Source: Xestospongia muta
Taxonomy: Eukaryota; Porifera; Demospongiae; Haplosclerida; Petrosiidae
Assembly: GCA_963693285.1 (NCBI GenBank)
Contig: OY848917.1
Span: 34,669,245-34,733,244 of the forward strand
Length of the DNA stretch: 64,000 bases
Reading direction: 5' to 3'
How positions within the stretch are numbered: the first letter of the stretch is position 1; the number at the start of each line of letters is the position of its first letter. The notes beneath the pieces are model-generated. The model was not told the origin of the DNA. It worked only from the letters and a program-made list of their open reading frames with translations, and made no database searches. A program made the position numbers and the translations under genes. Below, piece after piece: positions 1 through 14,676 of this stretch.

Positions 1-3000
1 TACAAATCAGCTGTTATAGAATGCACTTTAATGAGATTCGTTGATTTTATAAGCAGCAAATACAAAATAATCATTAAAACTCCAAAAGCAGACACGTAAT
101 TTTACCATACAATCCAAAACAATTATAGTACAGCCTCCAAAGATTCTCATGCAAGGTATTAAAAATCATCAATGTCAATAAAAACAATAGGGTAAATACA
201 ATAATAACATCCTATTCAAAACACTTAGAATTCATACTATACTATATCACACTTACCGACTATTATATTTTAAACAACACATTCAAATGACAAGTAATCA
301 CACCAACATAAATGGAAAAACAAAACAATAGAGTTAACAAAATAACAACAACACATTCAATATACTTGCAATTCATACTACATTATATCAAAATTACATC
401 CTATTATATTGTAAAGGATACATTCAGATGACAAGTAATAACAGCAACATAAATGTGGAAACAAAAACCAATACACTGTACAAAATCATAACAACACATT
501 CAATATGCTCAGAATTCATACTAGGCTATAGCTATAAAATGTTTAAAATATACCTAAACAGTAAACATGGCAAGAAGATTCAACCATCAATGTCATATTA
601 CAAACAGCTAAGGTTAACAACATTCATTGCTGATATACGAATCAGCTGTTATAGAATGCACTTTAATATCATTTGTCAATCTCATAAGCAGAAAATACAA
701 AATAGTCATTAAAACTGCAAAAGCAGATACACATAGTTACCATACAATCCAAATCAATTATAGTACAGCCTCCAAAGATTCTCATGCAAGGTATTAAAAA
801 TCATCAATGTCAATAAAAACAATAGGGTAAATACAATAACAATATCCTATTCAAAACACTTAGAATTCATACTATACTATATCACACTTACCGACTATTA
901 TAATTTAAACAACACATTCAGATGACAAGTAATCACACCAACATGAATGCAAAAACAAAACAATAGAGTAAACAAAATAACAACAATACATTTAATATAC
1001 TTGGAATTCATACTACATTATATCAAAATTGCATCCTATTATATTGTAAAGGACACATTCAGATGACAAGTAATAACAGCAACATAAATGTGAAAACAAA
1101 AACCAATACTCTGTACAAAATCACAACAACACATTCAATATGCTCAAAATTTATACTAAGCTATAGCTATAAAATGCTTAAAATATACCTAAAAATGAAA
1201 CCTGGCAAAAAGATTCAACCAAACATTATAAGTGACACTCAATGTTGTATTATAAACAGCTAAGGATAACAAGATTCATTGCTGATATATGAACCAGCTA
1301 ATACAGAATGCACTTTCATGCTATTTGTTGATCTAATAAGCTGCAAATACAATATAATTAATAAAACTGAAAAAGCAGATACATATAGTTACCATACAAT
1401 CTAAAACAATTATAGTACAGCCTCCAAAGATTCTCATGCAAGGCATTAAAAACAATTAACATCAATAAAAACAATAGGGTAAATACAATAACAACATCCT
1501 ATTCAAAACACTTACAATTTATACTATACTATATCACACTTACCTCCTATTATATTTTAAACAACACATTCAGATGACAAGTAATCACACCAACATAAAT
1601 GGAAAAACAAAACAATAGAGTAGACAAAATAACAACAACACATTCAATATACTTGCAATTCATACTACATTATATCAAAATTACATCCTATTATATTGTA
1701 AAGGACACATTCAGATGACAAGTAATAACAGCAACATAAATGTGAAAACAAAAACCAATATTCTGTACAAAATCACAACAACACATTCAATATGCTCAAA
1801 ATTTATACTAGGCTATAGCTATAAAATGCTTAAAATATACCTAAAAATGAAACCTGGCAAAAAGATTCAACCAAACATTATTAGTGACACTCAATGTTGT
1901 ATTATAAACAGCTAAGGATAACAAGATTCATTGCTGATATATGAATCAGCTAATACAGAATGCACTTTCATGCTATTTGTTGATCTAATAAGCTGCAAAT
2001 ACAATATAATTAATAAAACTGAAAAAGCAGATACATATAGTTACCATACAATCCAAAACAATTATAGTACAGCCTCCAAAAATTCTCATGCAAGGCATTA
2101 AAAACAATTAACATCAATAAAAACAATAGAGTAAATACAATAACAACATCCTATTCAAAACACTTAGAATTTTTACTATACTATATTACACTTACCGACT
2201 ATTATATTTTAAACAACACATTCAGATGACAAATAATCACACAAACATGAATGGAAAAACAAAACAATAGAGTAAACAAAATAACAACAACATATTCAAT
2301 ATACTTGGAATTCATACTACATTATATCAAAATTACATCCTATTATATTGTAAAGGACACATTCAGATGACAAGTAATTACAGCAACATAAATGTAGAAA
2401 CCAAAGGCTATACTCTAAACAAAATCATAACAACACATTCAATATGCACAGAATTCATACTAGGCTATAGATATAAAATGCTTAAAATATACCTAAAATA
2501 AACCTGGCAAAAAGATTCAAGCATCCATGTCATATTACAAACAGCTAAGGTTAACAAGATTCATAGCTGATATACGAATCAGCTGTTAGAGAATGCACTT
2601 TAATATCATTTGTCGATCTCATAAGCAGCAAATACAAAATAGTCATTAAAACTGCAAACGCAGTCACGCATAGTTAACATACAATCCAAAACAATTATAG
2701 TACAGCCTCCAAAGATTCTAATGCAAGGCATTAAAAACAATTAACGTCAATAAAAACAATAGGGTAAATACAATAACAACATCCTATTCAAAACACTTAG
2801 AATTCATAGTATACTATATCACACTTACCGACTATTATATTTTAAACAACACATTCAGATGACAAGTAATCACACAAACATAAATGGAAAAACAAAACAA
2901 AAGGGTAAACAAAATAACAACAACACATTCAATATACTTGGAATTCATACTACATTATATATATCAAAATTACATCCTATTGTATTGTAAAAGACACATT

Positions 3001-6000
3001 CAGATGACAAGTAATTACAGCAACTTAAATGTAGTAACGAAAAGCTATACTCTAAACAAAATCACAACAACACATTCAATATACTTAGAATTCATACTAG
3101 GCTATAGCTATAAAATGCTTAAAATATACCTAAAAATAAACCTGGCAAAAAGATTCAAGTATCCACGTCATATTACAAACAGCTAAGGTTAACAACATTC
3201 ATTGCTGATATACAAATCAGCTGTTATAGAATGCACTTTAATGACATTTGTTGATCTTAAAAGCAGTAAATACAAAATATTCATTAAAACTGCAAAAGCA
3301 GACACGCATAGTTACCATACAATCCAAAAATATTATAGTACAGCCTTCAAAGCTTCTCATGCAAGGTATTAAAAACCATTAACGTCAATAAAAACAATAG
3401 AGTAAATACAATAACAACATCCTATTCAAAACACTTAGAATTCATACTATACTATATCACACTTACCCACTATTATATTTTAAACAACACATTTAGATGA
3501 CAAGTAATCACACAAACATAAATGGAAAAACATTCAATATACTTGCAATTCATACTACATTATATCAAAATTACATCCTATTATATTGTAAAGGTCACAT
3601 TCAGATGACAAGTAATAACAGCAATATAAATGTGGAAACACAAACCAATACTCTAAACAAAATCACAACAACACATTCAATATGCTCAGAATTCATACTA
3701 GGCTATAGATATAAAATGCTTAAAATATACCTAAAATAAACCTGGCAAAAAGATTCAAGCATCCATGTCATATTACAAACAGCTAAGGTTAACAAGATTC
3801 ATAGCTGATATACGAATCAGCTGTTAGAGAATGCACTTTAATGACATTTGTTGATCTTAAAAGCAGTAAATACAAAATATTCATTAAAACTGAAAAAGCA
3901 GACACGCATAGTTACCATACAATCCAAAAATATTATAGTACAGTCTCCAAAGCTTCTCATGCAAGGTACTAAAAACCATTAACATCAATAAAAACAATAG
4001 AGTAAATACAATAACAACATCCTATTAAAAACACTTAGAATTCATACTATACTATATCACACTTACCGACTATTATATTTTAAACAACACATTTAGATGA
4101 AAAGTAATCACACAAACATAAATGGAAAAACAAAACAATAGAGTTAACAAAATAACAACAACACATTCAATATACTTGCAATTCATACTACGTTATATCA
4201 AAATTACATCCTATTATATTGTAAAGGTCACATTCAGATGACAAGTAATAACAGCAACATAAATGTGAAAACAAAAACCAATACTCTAAACAAAATCACA
4301 ACAACACATTCAATATGCTCAGAATTCATACTAGGCTATAGATATAAAATGCTTAAAATATACCTAAAAAAGTAAACATGGCAAGAAGATTAAAGCATGA
4401 ATATCATATTACAAACAGCTAAGCTTAACAAGATTCATTGCTGATATACATTATAGAATGCACTTTAATGTCATTTGTCAATCTCATAAGCACCAAATAC
4501 AAAATAGTCACTAAAACTCCAAAAGCAGATACACATAGTTACCATACAATCCAAAACAATTATAGTACAGCCTCCAAAAATTCTCATGCAAGGCATTAAA
4601 AACAATTAACGTCAATAAAAACAATAGGGTAAATACAATAACAACATCCTATTCAAAACAATTACAATTCATACTATACTATATCACACTTACCCACTAT
4701 TTCATTTTAAACAACACATTCAGATGACAAGTAATCACACAAACATAAATGGAAAAACAAAACAATAAAGTAAACAAAATAACAACAACACGTTCAATAT
4801 ACTTGGAATTCATACTACATTATATCAAAATTACATCCTATTATATTGTAAAGGACGCATTCAGATGACAAGTAATAACAGCAACATAAATGTTAAACCA
4901 AAAGCTATACTCTAAACAAAATCACAACAACACATTCAATATGCTCAGAATTCATACTAGGCTATAGATATAAAATGCTTAAAATATACCTAAAAAAGTA
5001 AACATGGCAAGAAGATTCAAACATCCATGTCATATTACAAACAGCTAAGGTTAACAAGATTCATTACTGATATACAAATCAGCTGTTATAGAATGCACTT
5101 TAATGACAATTGTTGATCTTAAAACCAGTAAATACAAAATATTCATTAAAACTGCAAAAGCAGACACGCATAGTTACCATACAATCCAAAAATATTATAG
5201 TACAGCCTCCAAAGATTCTCATGAAGGCATTAAAAACAATTAACGTCAATAAAAACAATAGGGTAAATACAATAACAACATCCTATTCAAAACACGTAGA
5301 ATTCATACTATACTATATCACACTTACGGACTATTATATTTTAAACAACACATTCAGATGACAAGTAATCACACCAACATAATGGAAAAACAAAACAATA
5401 AAGTAAACAAAATAACAACAACACATTCAATATGTTCAAAATTTATACTAAGCTATAGCTATAAAATGCTTAAAATATACCTAAAAATGAAACCTGGCAA
5501 AAAGATTCAATCAAACATTATTAGTGACACTCAATGTTGTATTATAAACAGCTAAAGATAACAAGATTCATTGCTGATATATGAATCAGCTAATACAGAA
5601 TGCACTTTCATGCTATTTGTTGATCTAATAAGCTGCAAAAACAATATAATTAATAAAACTGCAAAGGCAGATACACATAGTTACCATACGATTCCAAAAC
5701 AATGATAGTACAGCCTCCAAAAATTCTCATACAAGGTATTAAAAACAATTAACGTCAATAAAAACAATAGGGTAAATACAATAACAACATCCGATTCAAA
5801 ACATTTAGAATTTATACTATACTATATCACACTTACCCACTATTATATTTTAAACAACACATTCAGATGACAAGTAATCACACAAACATAAATGGAAAAA
5901 CAAAACAATAAAGTAAACAAAATAACAACAACACATTCAATATACTTGGATTTCATACTACATTATATCAAAATTACATCATACTATATTGTAAAGACAC

Positions 6001-6760
6001 ATTCAAATGACAAGTAATAACAGCAACATAAATGTCGAAACAAAAACCAATACTCTGTACAAAATCACAACAACACATTCAATTTGCTCAGAATTCATAC
6101 TAGGCTATATTTATAAAACGCTCTAAACATACCTAAAGAATAAACCTGGCAAGAAGATTCAAGCATCCATGTCATATTACAAACAGCTAAAGTAGACAAG
6201 ATTCATTGCTGATTTACGAAATCAGCTGTTATAGAATGCACTTTAATGTCATTTGTTGATCTCATAAGCAGCAAATACAATATAGTCATTAAAACTGCAA
6301 AAGCAGATACACATAGTTACCATACAATCCAAAACAATTATAGTATAGCCTCCAAAGATTCTCATGCAAAGCATTAAAAACAATAAATGTCAATAAAAAC
6401 AATAGTGTAAATACAATAACAACATCTTATTCAAAACAATTACAATTCATACTATACTATATCACACTTACGGACTATTATATTTTAAACAACACATTCA
6501 GATGACAAGTAATCACACCAACATAATGGAAAAACAAAACAATAAAGTAAACAAAATAACAACAACACATTCAATATACTTAGAATTCATACTACATTAT
6601 ATCAAAATTACATCCTATTATATTGTAAGGACACATTCAGATGACAAGTAATAACAGCAACATAAATGTGGATATGAAAGGAATTATGGGAAACAAAATC
6701 AAAACAACACATTCAATATGTTCTCAATTCATACTAGGCTATAGGTATTAGATGCTCAAA
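1..6760. repeat. ~640-bp tandem satellite, about ten units
   Basis: A long tandem array. The phrase atgacaagtaataacagcaa and its variants recurs at about 428, 1063, 1715, 2367, 3004, 3605, 4239, 4866, 6007 and 6640, giving spacings of roughly 600-650 bp, with one wider gap where a unit is internally deleted near 5.4 kb. Each unit itself contains three diverged ~140-bp sub-repeats, each carrying a gaattcatacta-type box followed by an acattcagatgacaagtaat box. Units are similar but carry scattered substitutions and small deletions. Short open frames in the array recur only because the sequence recurs, and they shift frame between units. The last unit (6680-6960) is clearly diverged, as expected for an array edge. 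The array runs off the left end. On the minus strand it lies downstream of ankyrin exons, so it may be intronic. Confidence 0.93.
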
Positions 6761-6973
6761 AAACTACCAAGAAGCTTCACCTGTTATTACTGATAGATAT
6801 CTAATGTCATAGTAATCACAGTTAGGGTTATGAAAACCTTTGCTGATACAGAAAACGCCAGTTATAGGATGCATGCTCTTTAATGTCATTTCTTGCTCTA
6901 ATAGGTTGCATGTAACAATATAATAAATAAATTTGCAAAAATGAATAAACATGCTTCGCTAAATCAAACTTAC

Positions 6974-7072
6974 CTTAGTACCAATATTGATATCAACATT
7001 ATGGTTGAGTAATAGTTCAACAATGTCTGTATGTCCTTTAGAACTCGCATAATGAAGAGCTGCCCGTCCTCT
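6974..7072 (-). CDS. Ankyrin-repeat exon (33 codons, phase 0-0)
   Basis: A minus-strand exon encoding one complete ankyrin repeat. The 99-bp segment sits between an acceptor (tctaatag) and a donor (GTAAGT) and translates without stops. Recognisable elements are RGRAALHYASSKGHTDIVEL followed by LLNHNVDIN, which matches the G-x-TALHxAAxxGHxxIVxxLLxxGAxxN ankyrin consensus. Ankyrin repeats are stacked helix-turn-helix protein-binding modules, so the exon says nothing on catalysis. It is phase-compatible with the exons at 7901-7999 and 10223-10315 and is nearly identical to 14578-14676. Its downstream intron runs into the satellite array and I found no further ankyrin exon below 6.97 kb. Confidence 0.88.
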
Positions 7073-7900
7073 CTATTAGAAAAATACACAATCATCTGTA
7101 AAGTGAAACTGCTAACACTCTATATTTCTTTTATTTCTGCACTTTGTCATTAACATATTACACTCATATATTGTCTACATGTAACTATTGTTGTATGTGT
7201 AGGACATGACTACATCTATTACTAGTAAGCTTTTATTACTTAAATAAGTTTTTAAAGACTAAGTCATGCAAGATGGGTTAAAGTATATACAGAGTAATAT
7301 GAGGGATTGATAAACAAGATGTAAACAGAAAATTATTAGAACTTAGGTCTATACTATACAAACCAGCATCTAACAAAAATGTAACATGTAGCTCTTTATG
7401 TGCTACTACCATCATCATTGTATTTCCATAAGGCTCTAATTATATTATTCACTATTCTAACCAACATCATCTCTGTCAGATAATTATTGCATCTCACAAA
7501 CTATAGGTCCATAACAGTTTGTACAATAAAAAAGGTCAGCATTTAAATCAGGGACTTGTTAATAATAGGAAGAAGCATACCAGATACAGAAATATACCAG
7601 TGCTATAATTATTATGAGCTTTAAATTCTTCAATACTCTCTAGTTTAATAAACAGATGAAATCGTGCTCTCATCACTGTTGAAAAAACTAGAATAATCTC
7701 GTATATTTATTTAGTAGCCAGTAAGATACAAATTCAAGTAGTCTCCATGACAATTGTTGTCCTATGTATCTACACAACAATTCTATTTTTTTAAAAATAT
7801 GATATTATAAAATCAAATATTTGTCCTTGAGGAAAAGGAGTTATAATTTCTCTTCAATTATACTGACTTTCACATATAACATATGCACATGAACACTTAC
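7073..7900 (-). other. Intron between ankyrin exons
   Basis: No coding exon is visible. The stretch from about 6,900 to 7,520 is duplicated at about 14,500-15,140, and the remainder is unique AT-rich sequence. Confidence 0.6.
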
Positions 7901-7999
7901 TTCGTTAACAAGATCTAGATTGGCTCCTTTCTGTGTTAAAAACAAAACAACATCTTTGTGTCCATTTTCTGCTGCTAACATGACTGCAGTCGATCCACC
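7901..7999 (-). CDS. Ankyrin-repeat exon (33 codons, phase 0-0)
   Basis: A minus-strand exon between acceptor atatttag and donor GTAAGT, exactly 99 bp and open throughout. It reads GGSTAVMLAAENGHKDVVLF followed by LTQKGANLDL, a canonical ankyrin repeat (TAVMLAAENGH, then V.FL..KGANLDL). It joins in phase 0 to the upstream exon at 10223-10315 and the downstream exon at 6974-7072, giving three consecutive repeats. This exon has no counterpart in the duplicated block at 14.5-16.2 kb, where the corresponding segment is missing. It is probably part of a longer ankyrin protein whose 5' and 3' ends I cannot place. Confidence 0.88.
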
Positions 8000-8820
8000 C
8001 TAAATATATTATTACTTATTACATTAGGATGAATCATAACATCAGTACATTACATAACAACACTTGGATGTATCAGTACACTAGTAACATTACAAACTTA
8101 GACAAAAGTATATATAGTCAAACAAAATACAAGTCAAATCACTCTCAATAATTGGACATTATAAACACAAATATGAAACTTTACACTACTATTTTGACTA
8201 TAGTAAAAGTTTATTTTTCAGTGGCTTAGAGGAAGAGCTAGCATTCCTTATAAAATAATTAACTCATACCTTGTCTGAAAAGGTTACTAACAAGCACTTA
8301 TTTATTTTTCTGATAAAGCAAATTTAGCAAATAGCTTCTTTACATGTACAACAATTGTCAAATACACATTATTATAATAGTTTTGCAATGATACTGAAGT
8401 CATTTTAAACCATATAGTAATAATAAACTCTTAGGAGAATAATAAGACAATTCTAAACAATGCTAAATACTAAGAATAAACAATGGATAAAAAGCATAAA
8501 AAGTCAACAAAAGAGTTACAAGATTATAATTAAAATTCTTCCCATAATTTTTCAGGAGAAAACTGACTTACACTGACTAGAGCTACATTAAATAATTAGC
8601 TACAATGTCAATGGAAAACTATAGTTCTAAAATGATAGGCAGAGGAACAAGCTAGAAAGAAGTATCCAATGAAACATTAATGTCCTTACACTCACAGTTA
8701 GGGCTAACAAAATTCATTGACAGCTATAAGAACTTGCAACCAAAGGATACAGTTTATTGTCATTGCTAGGTCTTACAAATTGCACACAACAATATCATAA
8801 AATTAGAAAAGTTGATACAC
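8000..8820 (-). other. Intron with a duplicated segment
   Basis: No coding exon seen. About 8,478-8,830 is repeated with small changes at about 12,284-12,660. The end near 8,690-8,820 is a strongly diverged version of the tail of the satellite unit and leads into the next array block. Confidence 0.6.
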
Positions 8821-9905
8821 ATAGATACCAAACAATCCAAAACAATTATAGTACAGCCTCCAAAGATTCTCATGCAAAGCATTAAAAACAATTAACGTCA
8901 ATAAAAACAATAGGGTAAATACAATAACAACATCCTATTCAAAACACTTACAATTCATACTATACTATATTACACTTACCAACTATTATATTTTAAACGA
9001 CACATTCAGATAACAAGTAATCACACCAACATAAATAGAAAAACAAAACAATAAAGTAAACAAAATAACAACAACACATTCAATATACTTGGAATTCATA
9101 CTACATTATATCAAAATTACATCCTATTATATTGTAAAGGACACATTCAGATGACATGTAATAACCGCAACATAAATGTGGAAACAAAAACCCAATACTC
9201 TGTACAAAATCACAACAACACATTCAATATGCACAAAATATATTCTAGGCTATAGCTATAAAATGCTTAAAATATACCTAAAAATAAATCTGGCAAGAAG
9301 ATTTAAGCATTAATGTCATATTACAAACAGCTAAAGTTAACAAGATTCATTGAGGATATACGAATCAGCTGTTATAGAATGCACTTTAATGTCATTTGTT
9401 GATCTTATAAGCAGCAAATACAAAATAATCATTAAAACTGCAAAAGTAGATACACATAGTTACCATACAATCTAAAACAATTATAGTACAGCCTCCAAAG
9501 CTTCTCGTGCAAGGCATTAAAAACAATTAACGTCAATAAAAGCAATAGGATAAATACAATAACAACATCTTATTCAAAACACTTAGAATTCATACTATAC
9601 TATATCACACTTACCCACTATTATATTTTAAACAACACATTCAGATGACAAGTAATCACACAAACATAAATGGAAAAACAAAACAATAGAGTAAACAAAA
9701 TAACAACAACACCTTTAATATACTTGGAATTCATACTACATTATATCAAAATTACATCCTATTATATTGTAAAGGACACATTCAGATGACAAGTAATAAC
9801 AGCAACATAAATGTGGAAACAAAAACCCAATACTTTAAACAAAATCAAAACAACACATTCGATATGCTCTCAATTCATACTAGGCTATAGTTTTTAGATG
9901 CTCAA
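8821..9905. repeat. Satellite block within an ankyrin intron
   Basis: One full and one partial copy of the ~640-bp satellite unit (same gaattcatacta and cagatgacaagtaat boxes). It ends in the diverged form that begins atgctcaaaaaactaccaag. The block is repeated nearly exactly at about 11,235-12,240 and 13,310-14,470, showing that whole blocks, not only single units, have been copied. Confidence 0.9.
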
Positions 9906-10059
9906 AAAACTACCAAGAAGCTTCACCTGTTATTACTGATAGATATCTAATGTCATAGTAATCACAGTTAGGGTTATGAAAACCTTTGCTGATACAGAAA
10001 TCGCCAGTTACAGGATGCATGGTCTTTTATGTCATTTCTTGCTCTCATAGGTTGCATGT

Positions 10060-11110
10060 AAAAAGTTGATGTTTCAATTAGGGACTTATTAACAATAGCA
10101 AGAAGTATACCAGTTACAGCTGGAAAATATACGGTGCTGTGGTCATTATGAGCTTTATACACTTCAATACTCTCTAGCTTTATAAGGTATATTCATAGAC
10201 TTTAATAATGAAATAGACTTACGTCATCTTCAGTATTTACATTGTCTCCTCTAACAAGAATGTCTCCCACACCAGACAAATGTCCTTTCTTAGCAAACTC
10301 AATTAGACTGTTATTCTATTGCAAAAACAAAAACACTAAATGTATTACTAAATGTAAACTAGAGTTTCCATAAACCTAAGGATATTTTTAAGTAAATATT
10401 CCCAGCAACTTATTTATTTATTTCAATATTTTGCAGCATAAAAATTTGTACAAACATAGAGTAGTACACCTATTAATTTAGTAATGAAAACCTTGTGTAT
10501 TGTATAAAGAGAAACATGTATAACAAGTAAAAACTTGTTAGACTCAGGGATATATGTCAGGTAAAGTAGTGACCCTGAGTTCTTTTACCTGTGTTTGTTG
10601 TCCTTCCAAATTTGGAAGCTATTATGCCAAGCTAATATATAACTGAAACCTAGGGACATCTTATTGCAGTACTAAATAAAATTGTCATCGCTGTCAAAGA
10701 AATGTTTTTTGGAGAAAATTCCAAGGTTGTTACCATGCTGCCTATAAACACTTTGAGAGGTCATCCTTTCAAAAACAAATGCAAATATCATAGGATTTAC
10801 ATGTTGCTTACTAGAGAACAAAAAGAACTAACAAGTTATCAGATATATAGTATAAACAATTTTTTTCAAATCACTTAATTGTCAAAAAATCAAAACATCA
10901 TTTAAACCAATATCACTGTTGTCATAATCTTCCTTGACCTCCTGGGGTTAAACATAGTATATATATAAAAGTTGGAGGTAGAAAAAATATCAGGGGAGAT
11001 GACGGAGTTTGTCCCTACATATGCAACAGTAAAACCCTTTTATTTAATGCTTTTCAATGATCTTTTATTAGAACTACCAAGGGTGAAATAACTAATACAA
11101 AAAATGATGA
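10060..11110. repeat. Segmental duplication, copy 1 (partner 15.16-16.23 kb)
   Basis: About 1.05 kb of largely identical sequence to 15,160-16,235, including the first ankyrin exon. The offset is about 5.1 kb. The copies differ by point changes and short indels, for example a one-base length change in a T-run near 10,861 that breaks the open frame seen at 15,810-16,034. Confidence 0.88.
10223..10315 (-). CDS. Ankyrin-like exon (31 codons, phase 0-0)
   Basis: A minus-strand 93-bp exon between acceptor tgcaatag and donor GTAAGT. It reads NNSLIEFAKKGHLSGVGDIL then VRGDNVNTEDD. The LIEFAKKGHLSGVGDIL..G.NVN pattern fits an N-terminal capping or first ankyrin repeat. It joins in phase 0 to the exon at 7901-7999. 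A copy with two amino-acid changes is at 15330-15422. A real exon is supported by the duplicate staying open and keeping both splice signals. Confidence 0.82.
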
Positions 11111-11129
11111 CACTCATTAGAAGATGATT

Positions 11130-12245
11130 AGAAAACATAACAATAGAGTAAACAAAATAACAACAACACATTCAATATACTTGGAATTCATACTACATTA
11201 TATCAAAATTACATCCTCTTATATTGACATTTAAGACAATAAAGTAAACAAAATAACAACAACACATTCAATATACTTGGAATTCATACTACATTATATC
11301 AAAATTACATCCTATTATATTGTAAAGGACACATTCAGATGACATGTAATAACCGCAACATAAATGTGGAAACAAAAACCCAATACTCTGTACAAAATCA
11401 CAACAACACATTCAATATGCACAAAATATATTCTAGGCTATAGCTATAAAATGCTTAAAATATACCTAAAAATAAATCTGGCAAGAAGATTCAAGCATTA
11501 ATGTCATATTACAAACAGCTAAAGTTAACAAGATTCTTTGAGGATATACGAATCAGCTGTTATAGAATGCACTTTAATGTCATTTGTTGATCTTATAAGC
11601 AGCAAATACAAAATAATCATTAAAACTGCAAAAGTAGATACACATAGTTACCATACAATCTAAAACAATTATAGTACAGCCTCCAAAGCTTCTCGTGCAA
11701 GGCATTAAAAACAATTAACGTCAATAAAAGCAATAGGGTAAATACAATAACAACATCTTATTCAAAACACTTAGAATTCATACTATACTATATCACACTT
11801 ACCGGCTATTATATTTTAAACAACACATTCAGATGACAAGTAATCACACAAACATAAATGGAAAAACAAAACAATAGAGTAAACAAAATAACAACAACAC
11901 CTTTAATATACTTGGAATTCATACTACATTATATCAAAATTACATCCTATTATATTGTAAAGGACACATTCAGATGACAAGTAATAACAGCAACATAAAT
12001 GTGGAAACAAAAACCCAATACTTTAAACAAAATCAAAACAACACATTCGATATGCTCTCAATTCATACTAGGCTATAGTTTTTAGATGCTCAAAAAACTA
12101 CCAAGAAGCTTCACCTGTTATTACTGATAGATATCTAATGTCATAGTAATCACAGTTAGGGTTATGAAAACCTTTGCTGATACAGAAATCGCCAGTTACA
12201 GGATGCATGGTCTTTTATGTCATTTCTTGCTCTCATAGGTAGCAT
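11130..12245. repeat. Satellite block, duplicated
   Basis: Satellite sequence starting with a broken partial unit (11,130-11,230), then a run nearly identical to 9,050-10,060 and to 13,500-14,500. It includes the diverged tail (atgctcaaaaaactaccaag at about 12,088). It joins abruptly to the duplicated 8.48-kb segment near 12,265, a recombination junction. Confidence 0.88.
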
Positions 12246-12283
12246 GTAAAAAGTTGATGTTTCAATTGATAAAAAGGATAAAA

Positions 12284-12660
12284 ATGGATAAAAAGCATAA
12301 GAGTCAACAAAAGAGTTACAAGATTATAATTAAAATTCTTCCCATAATTTTTCAGGAGAAAACTGACTTACACTGACTAGAACTACATTAAATAATTAGC
12401 TACAATGTCAATGGAAGACTATAGTTCTAAAATGATAAAATGATAGGCAGAGGAACAAGCTAGAAAGAAGTATCCAATGAAACGTTTAATGTCCTTACAC
12501 TCACAGTTAGGGCTAACAAAATTCATTGACAGCTATAAGAACTTGCAACCAAAGGATACAGTTTATTGTCATTGCTAGGTCTTACAAATTGCACACAACA
12601 ATATAATAAAATTAGAAAAGTTGATACACATAGATACCATACAATCCAAAACAATTATAG
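12284..12660. repeat. Duplicate of 8,478-8,830
   Basis: The same AT-rich intron segment as at 8.48-8.83 kb, again leading directly into satellite units. An extra aaaatgat repeat marks a small indel relative to its partner. Confidence 0.85.
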
Positions 12661-14350
12661 TACAGCCTCCAAAGATTCTCATGCAAAGCATTAAAAACAA
12701 TTAACATCAATAAAAACAATAGGGTAAATACAATAACAAAATCCTATTCAAAACACTTAGAATTCATACTGTACTATATCACACTTACCTCCTATTATAT
12801 TTTAAACAACACATTCAGATGACAAGTAATCACACAAACATAAATGGAAAAACAAAACAATAGAGTAAACAAAATAACAACAACACATTCAATATACTTG
12901 GAACTCATACTACATTATATCAAAATTACATCCTATTATATTGTAAAGGACATATTCAGATGACAAGTAATAACAGCAACATAAATGTGGAAACAAAAAC
13001 CAATACTCTAAACAAAATCACAACAACACATTCAATATGCTCAAAATTCAAACTAGGCTATAGATATAAAATGCTTAAAATATACTAAAGATTAAACCTA
13101 GCAAGAAGATTCAAACATTATTAGTGACACTCAATGTTGTATTATAAACAGCTAGGGATAACAAGATTCATTGCTGATATACGAATCAGCTGTTATAGAA
13201 TGCACTTCAATGTCATTTGTTGATCTTATAAGCTGCAGATACAAAATAATCATTTAAACTGCAAAAGTAGACACGCAACGTTACCATACAATCCAAAACA
13301 ATTATAGTACAGCCTCCAAAGATTCTCATGCAAAGCATTAAAAACAATTAACGTCAATAAAAACAATAGGGTAAATACAATAACAACATCCTATTCAAAA
13401 CACTTACAATTCATACTATACTATATTACACTTACCGACTATTATATTTTAAACAACACATTCAGATAACAAGTAATCACACCAACATAAATAGAAAAAC
13501 AAAACAATAAAGTAAACAAAATAACAACAACACATTCAATATACTTGGAATTCATACTACATTATATCAAAATTACATCCTATTATATTGTAAAGGACAC
13601 ATTCAGATGACATGTAATAACCGCAACATAAATGTGGAAACAAAAACCCAATACTCTGTACAAAATCACAACAACACATTCAATATGCACAAAATATATT
13701 CTAGGTTATAGCTATAAAATGCTTAAAATATACCTAAAAATAAATCTGGCAAGAAGATTCAAGCATTAATGTCATATTACAAACAGCTAAAGTTAACAAG
13801 ATTCATTGAGGATATACGAATCAGCTGTTATAGAATGCACTTTAATGTCATTTGTTGATCTTATAAGCAGCAAATACAAAATAATCATTAAAACTGCAAA
13901 AGTAGATACACATAGTTACCATACAATCTAAAACAATTATAGTACAGCCTCCAAAGCTTCTCGTGCAAGGCATTAAAAACAATTAACGTCAATAAAAACA
14001 ATAGGGTAAATACAATAACAACATCTTATTCAAAACACTTAGAATTCATACTATACTATATCACACTTACCCACTATTATATTTTAAACAACACATTCAG
14101 ATGACAAGTAATCACACAAACATAAATGGAAAAACAAAACAATAGAGTAAACAAAATAACAACAACACCTTTAATATACTTGGAATTCATACTACATTAT
14201 ATCAAAATTACATCCTATTATATTGTAAAGGACACATTCAGATGACAAGTAATAACAGCAACATAAATGTGGAAACAAAAACCCAATACTTTAAACAAAT
14301 CAAAACAACACATTCGATATGCTCTCAATTCATACTAGGCTATAGTTTTT
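12640..14350. repeat. Satellite block in the intron between ankyrin exons
   Basis: About two and a half units of the ~640-bp satellite. The distal part (from about 13,310) is a near copy of 8.83-10.0 kb. It lies between the ankyrin exons at 10.2 and 14.6 kb. Confidence 0.9.
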
Positions 14351-14577
14351 AGATGCTCAAAAAACTACCAAGAAGCTTCACCTGTTATTACTGATAGATA
14401 TGTAATGTCATAGTAATCACAGTTAGGGTTATGAAAACCTTTGCTGATACAGAAATCGCCAGTTACAGGATGCATGCTCTTTAATGCCATTTCTTGCTCT
14501 CATAGGTTGCATGTAACAATAATATAATAAATAAATTTGCAAAAATGGATACACATGCTTCACTAAGTAAAACTTAC

Positions 14578-14676
14578 TTTAGTAACAATATCGATATCAA
14601 CATTATGGTTGAGTAATAGTTCAACAATGTCTGTATGTCCTTTAGAACTTGCATAATGAAGAGCTGCCCATCCTCT
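14578..14676 (-). CDS. Ankyrin-repeat exon, duplicate
   Basis: A 99-bp minus-strand exon with acceptor and donor intact. It is a duplicate of 6974-7072 with a few replacements (RGWAALHYASSKGHTDIVEL, then DIDIVTK at the end). It is open, phase 0, and keeps every ankyrin consensus position. It joins directly in frame to the exon at 15330-15422, although the exon corresponding to 7901-7999 is missing from this copy. It is either part of the same gene as the exons at 7-10 kb (giving five repeats) or of an adjacent duplicated gene. Confidence 0.86.

Noticed and set aside
428..5555. Repeated small ORFs beginning MTSNNSNIN in the satellite
   Set aside because: They recur only because the DNA unit recurs, differ in frame and length between units, and have stops in many copies. 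No splice or codon-level conservation.
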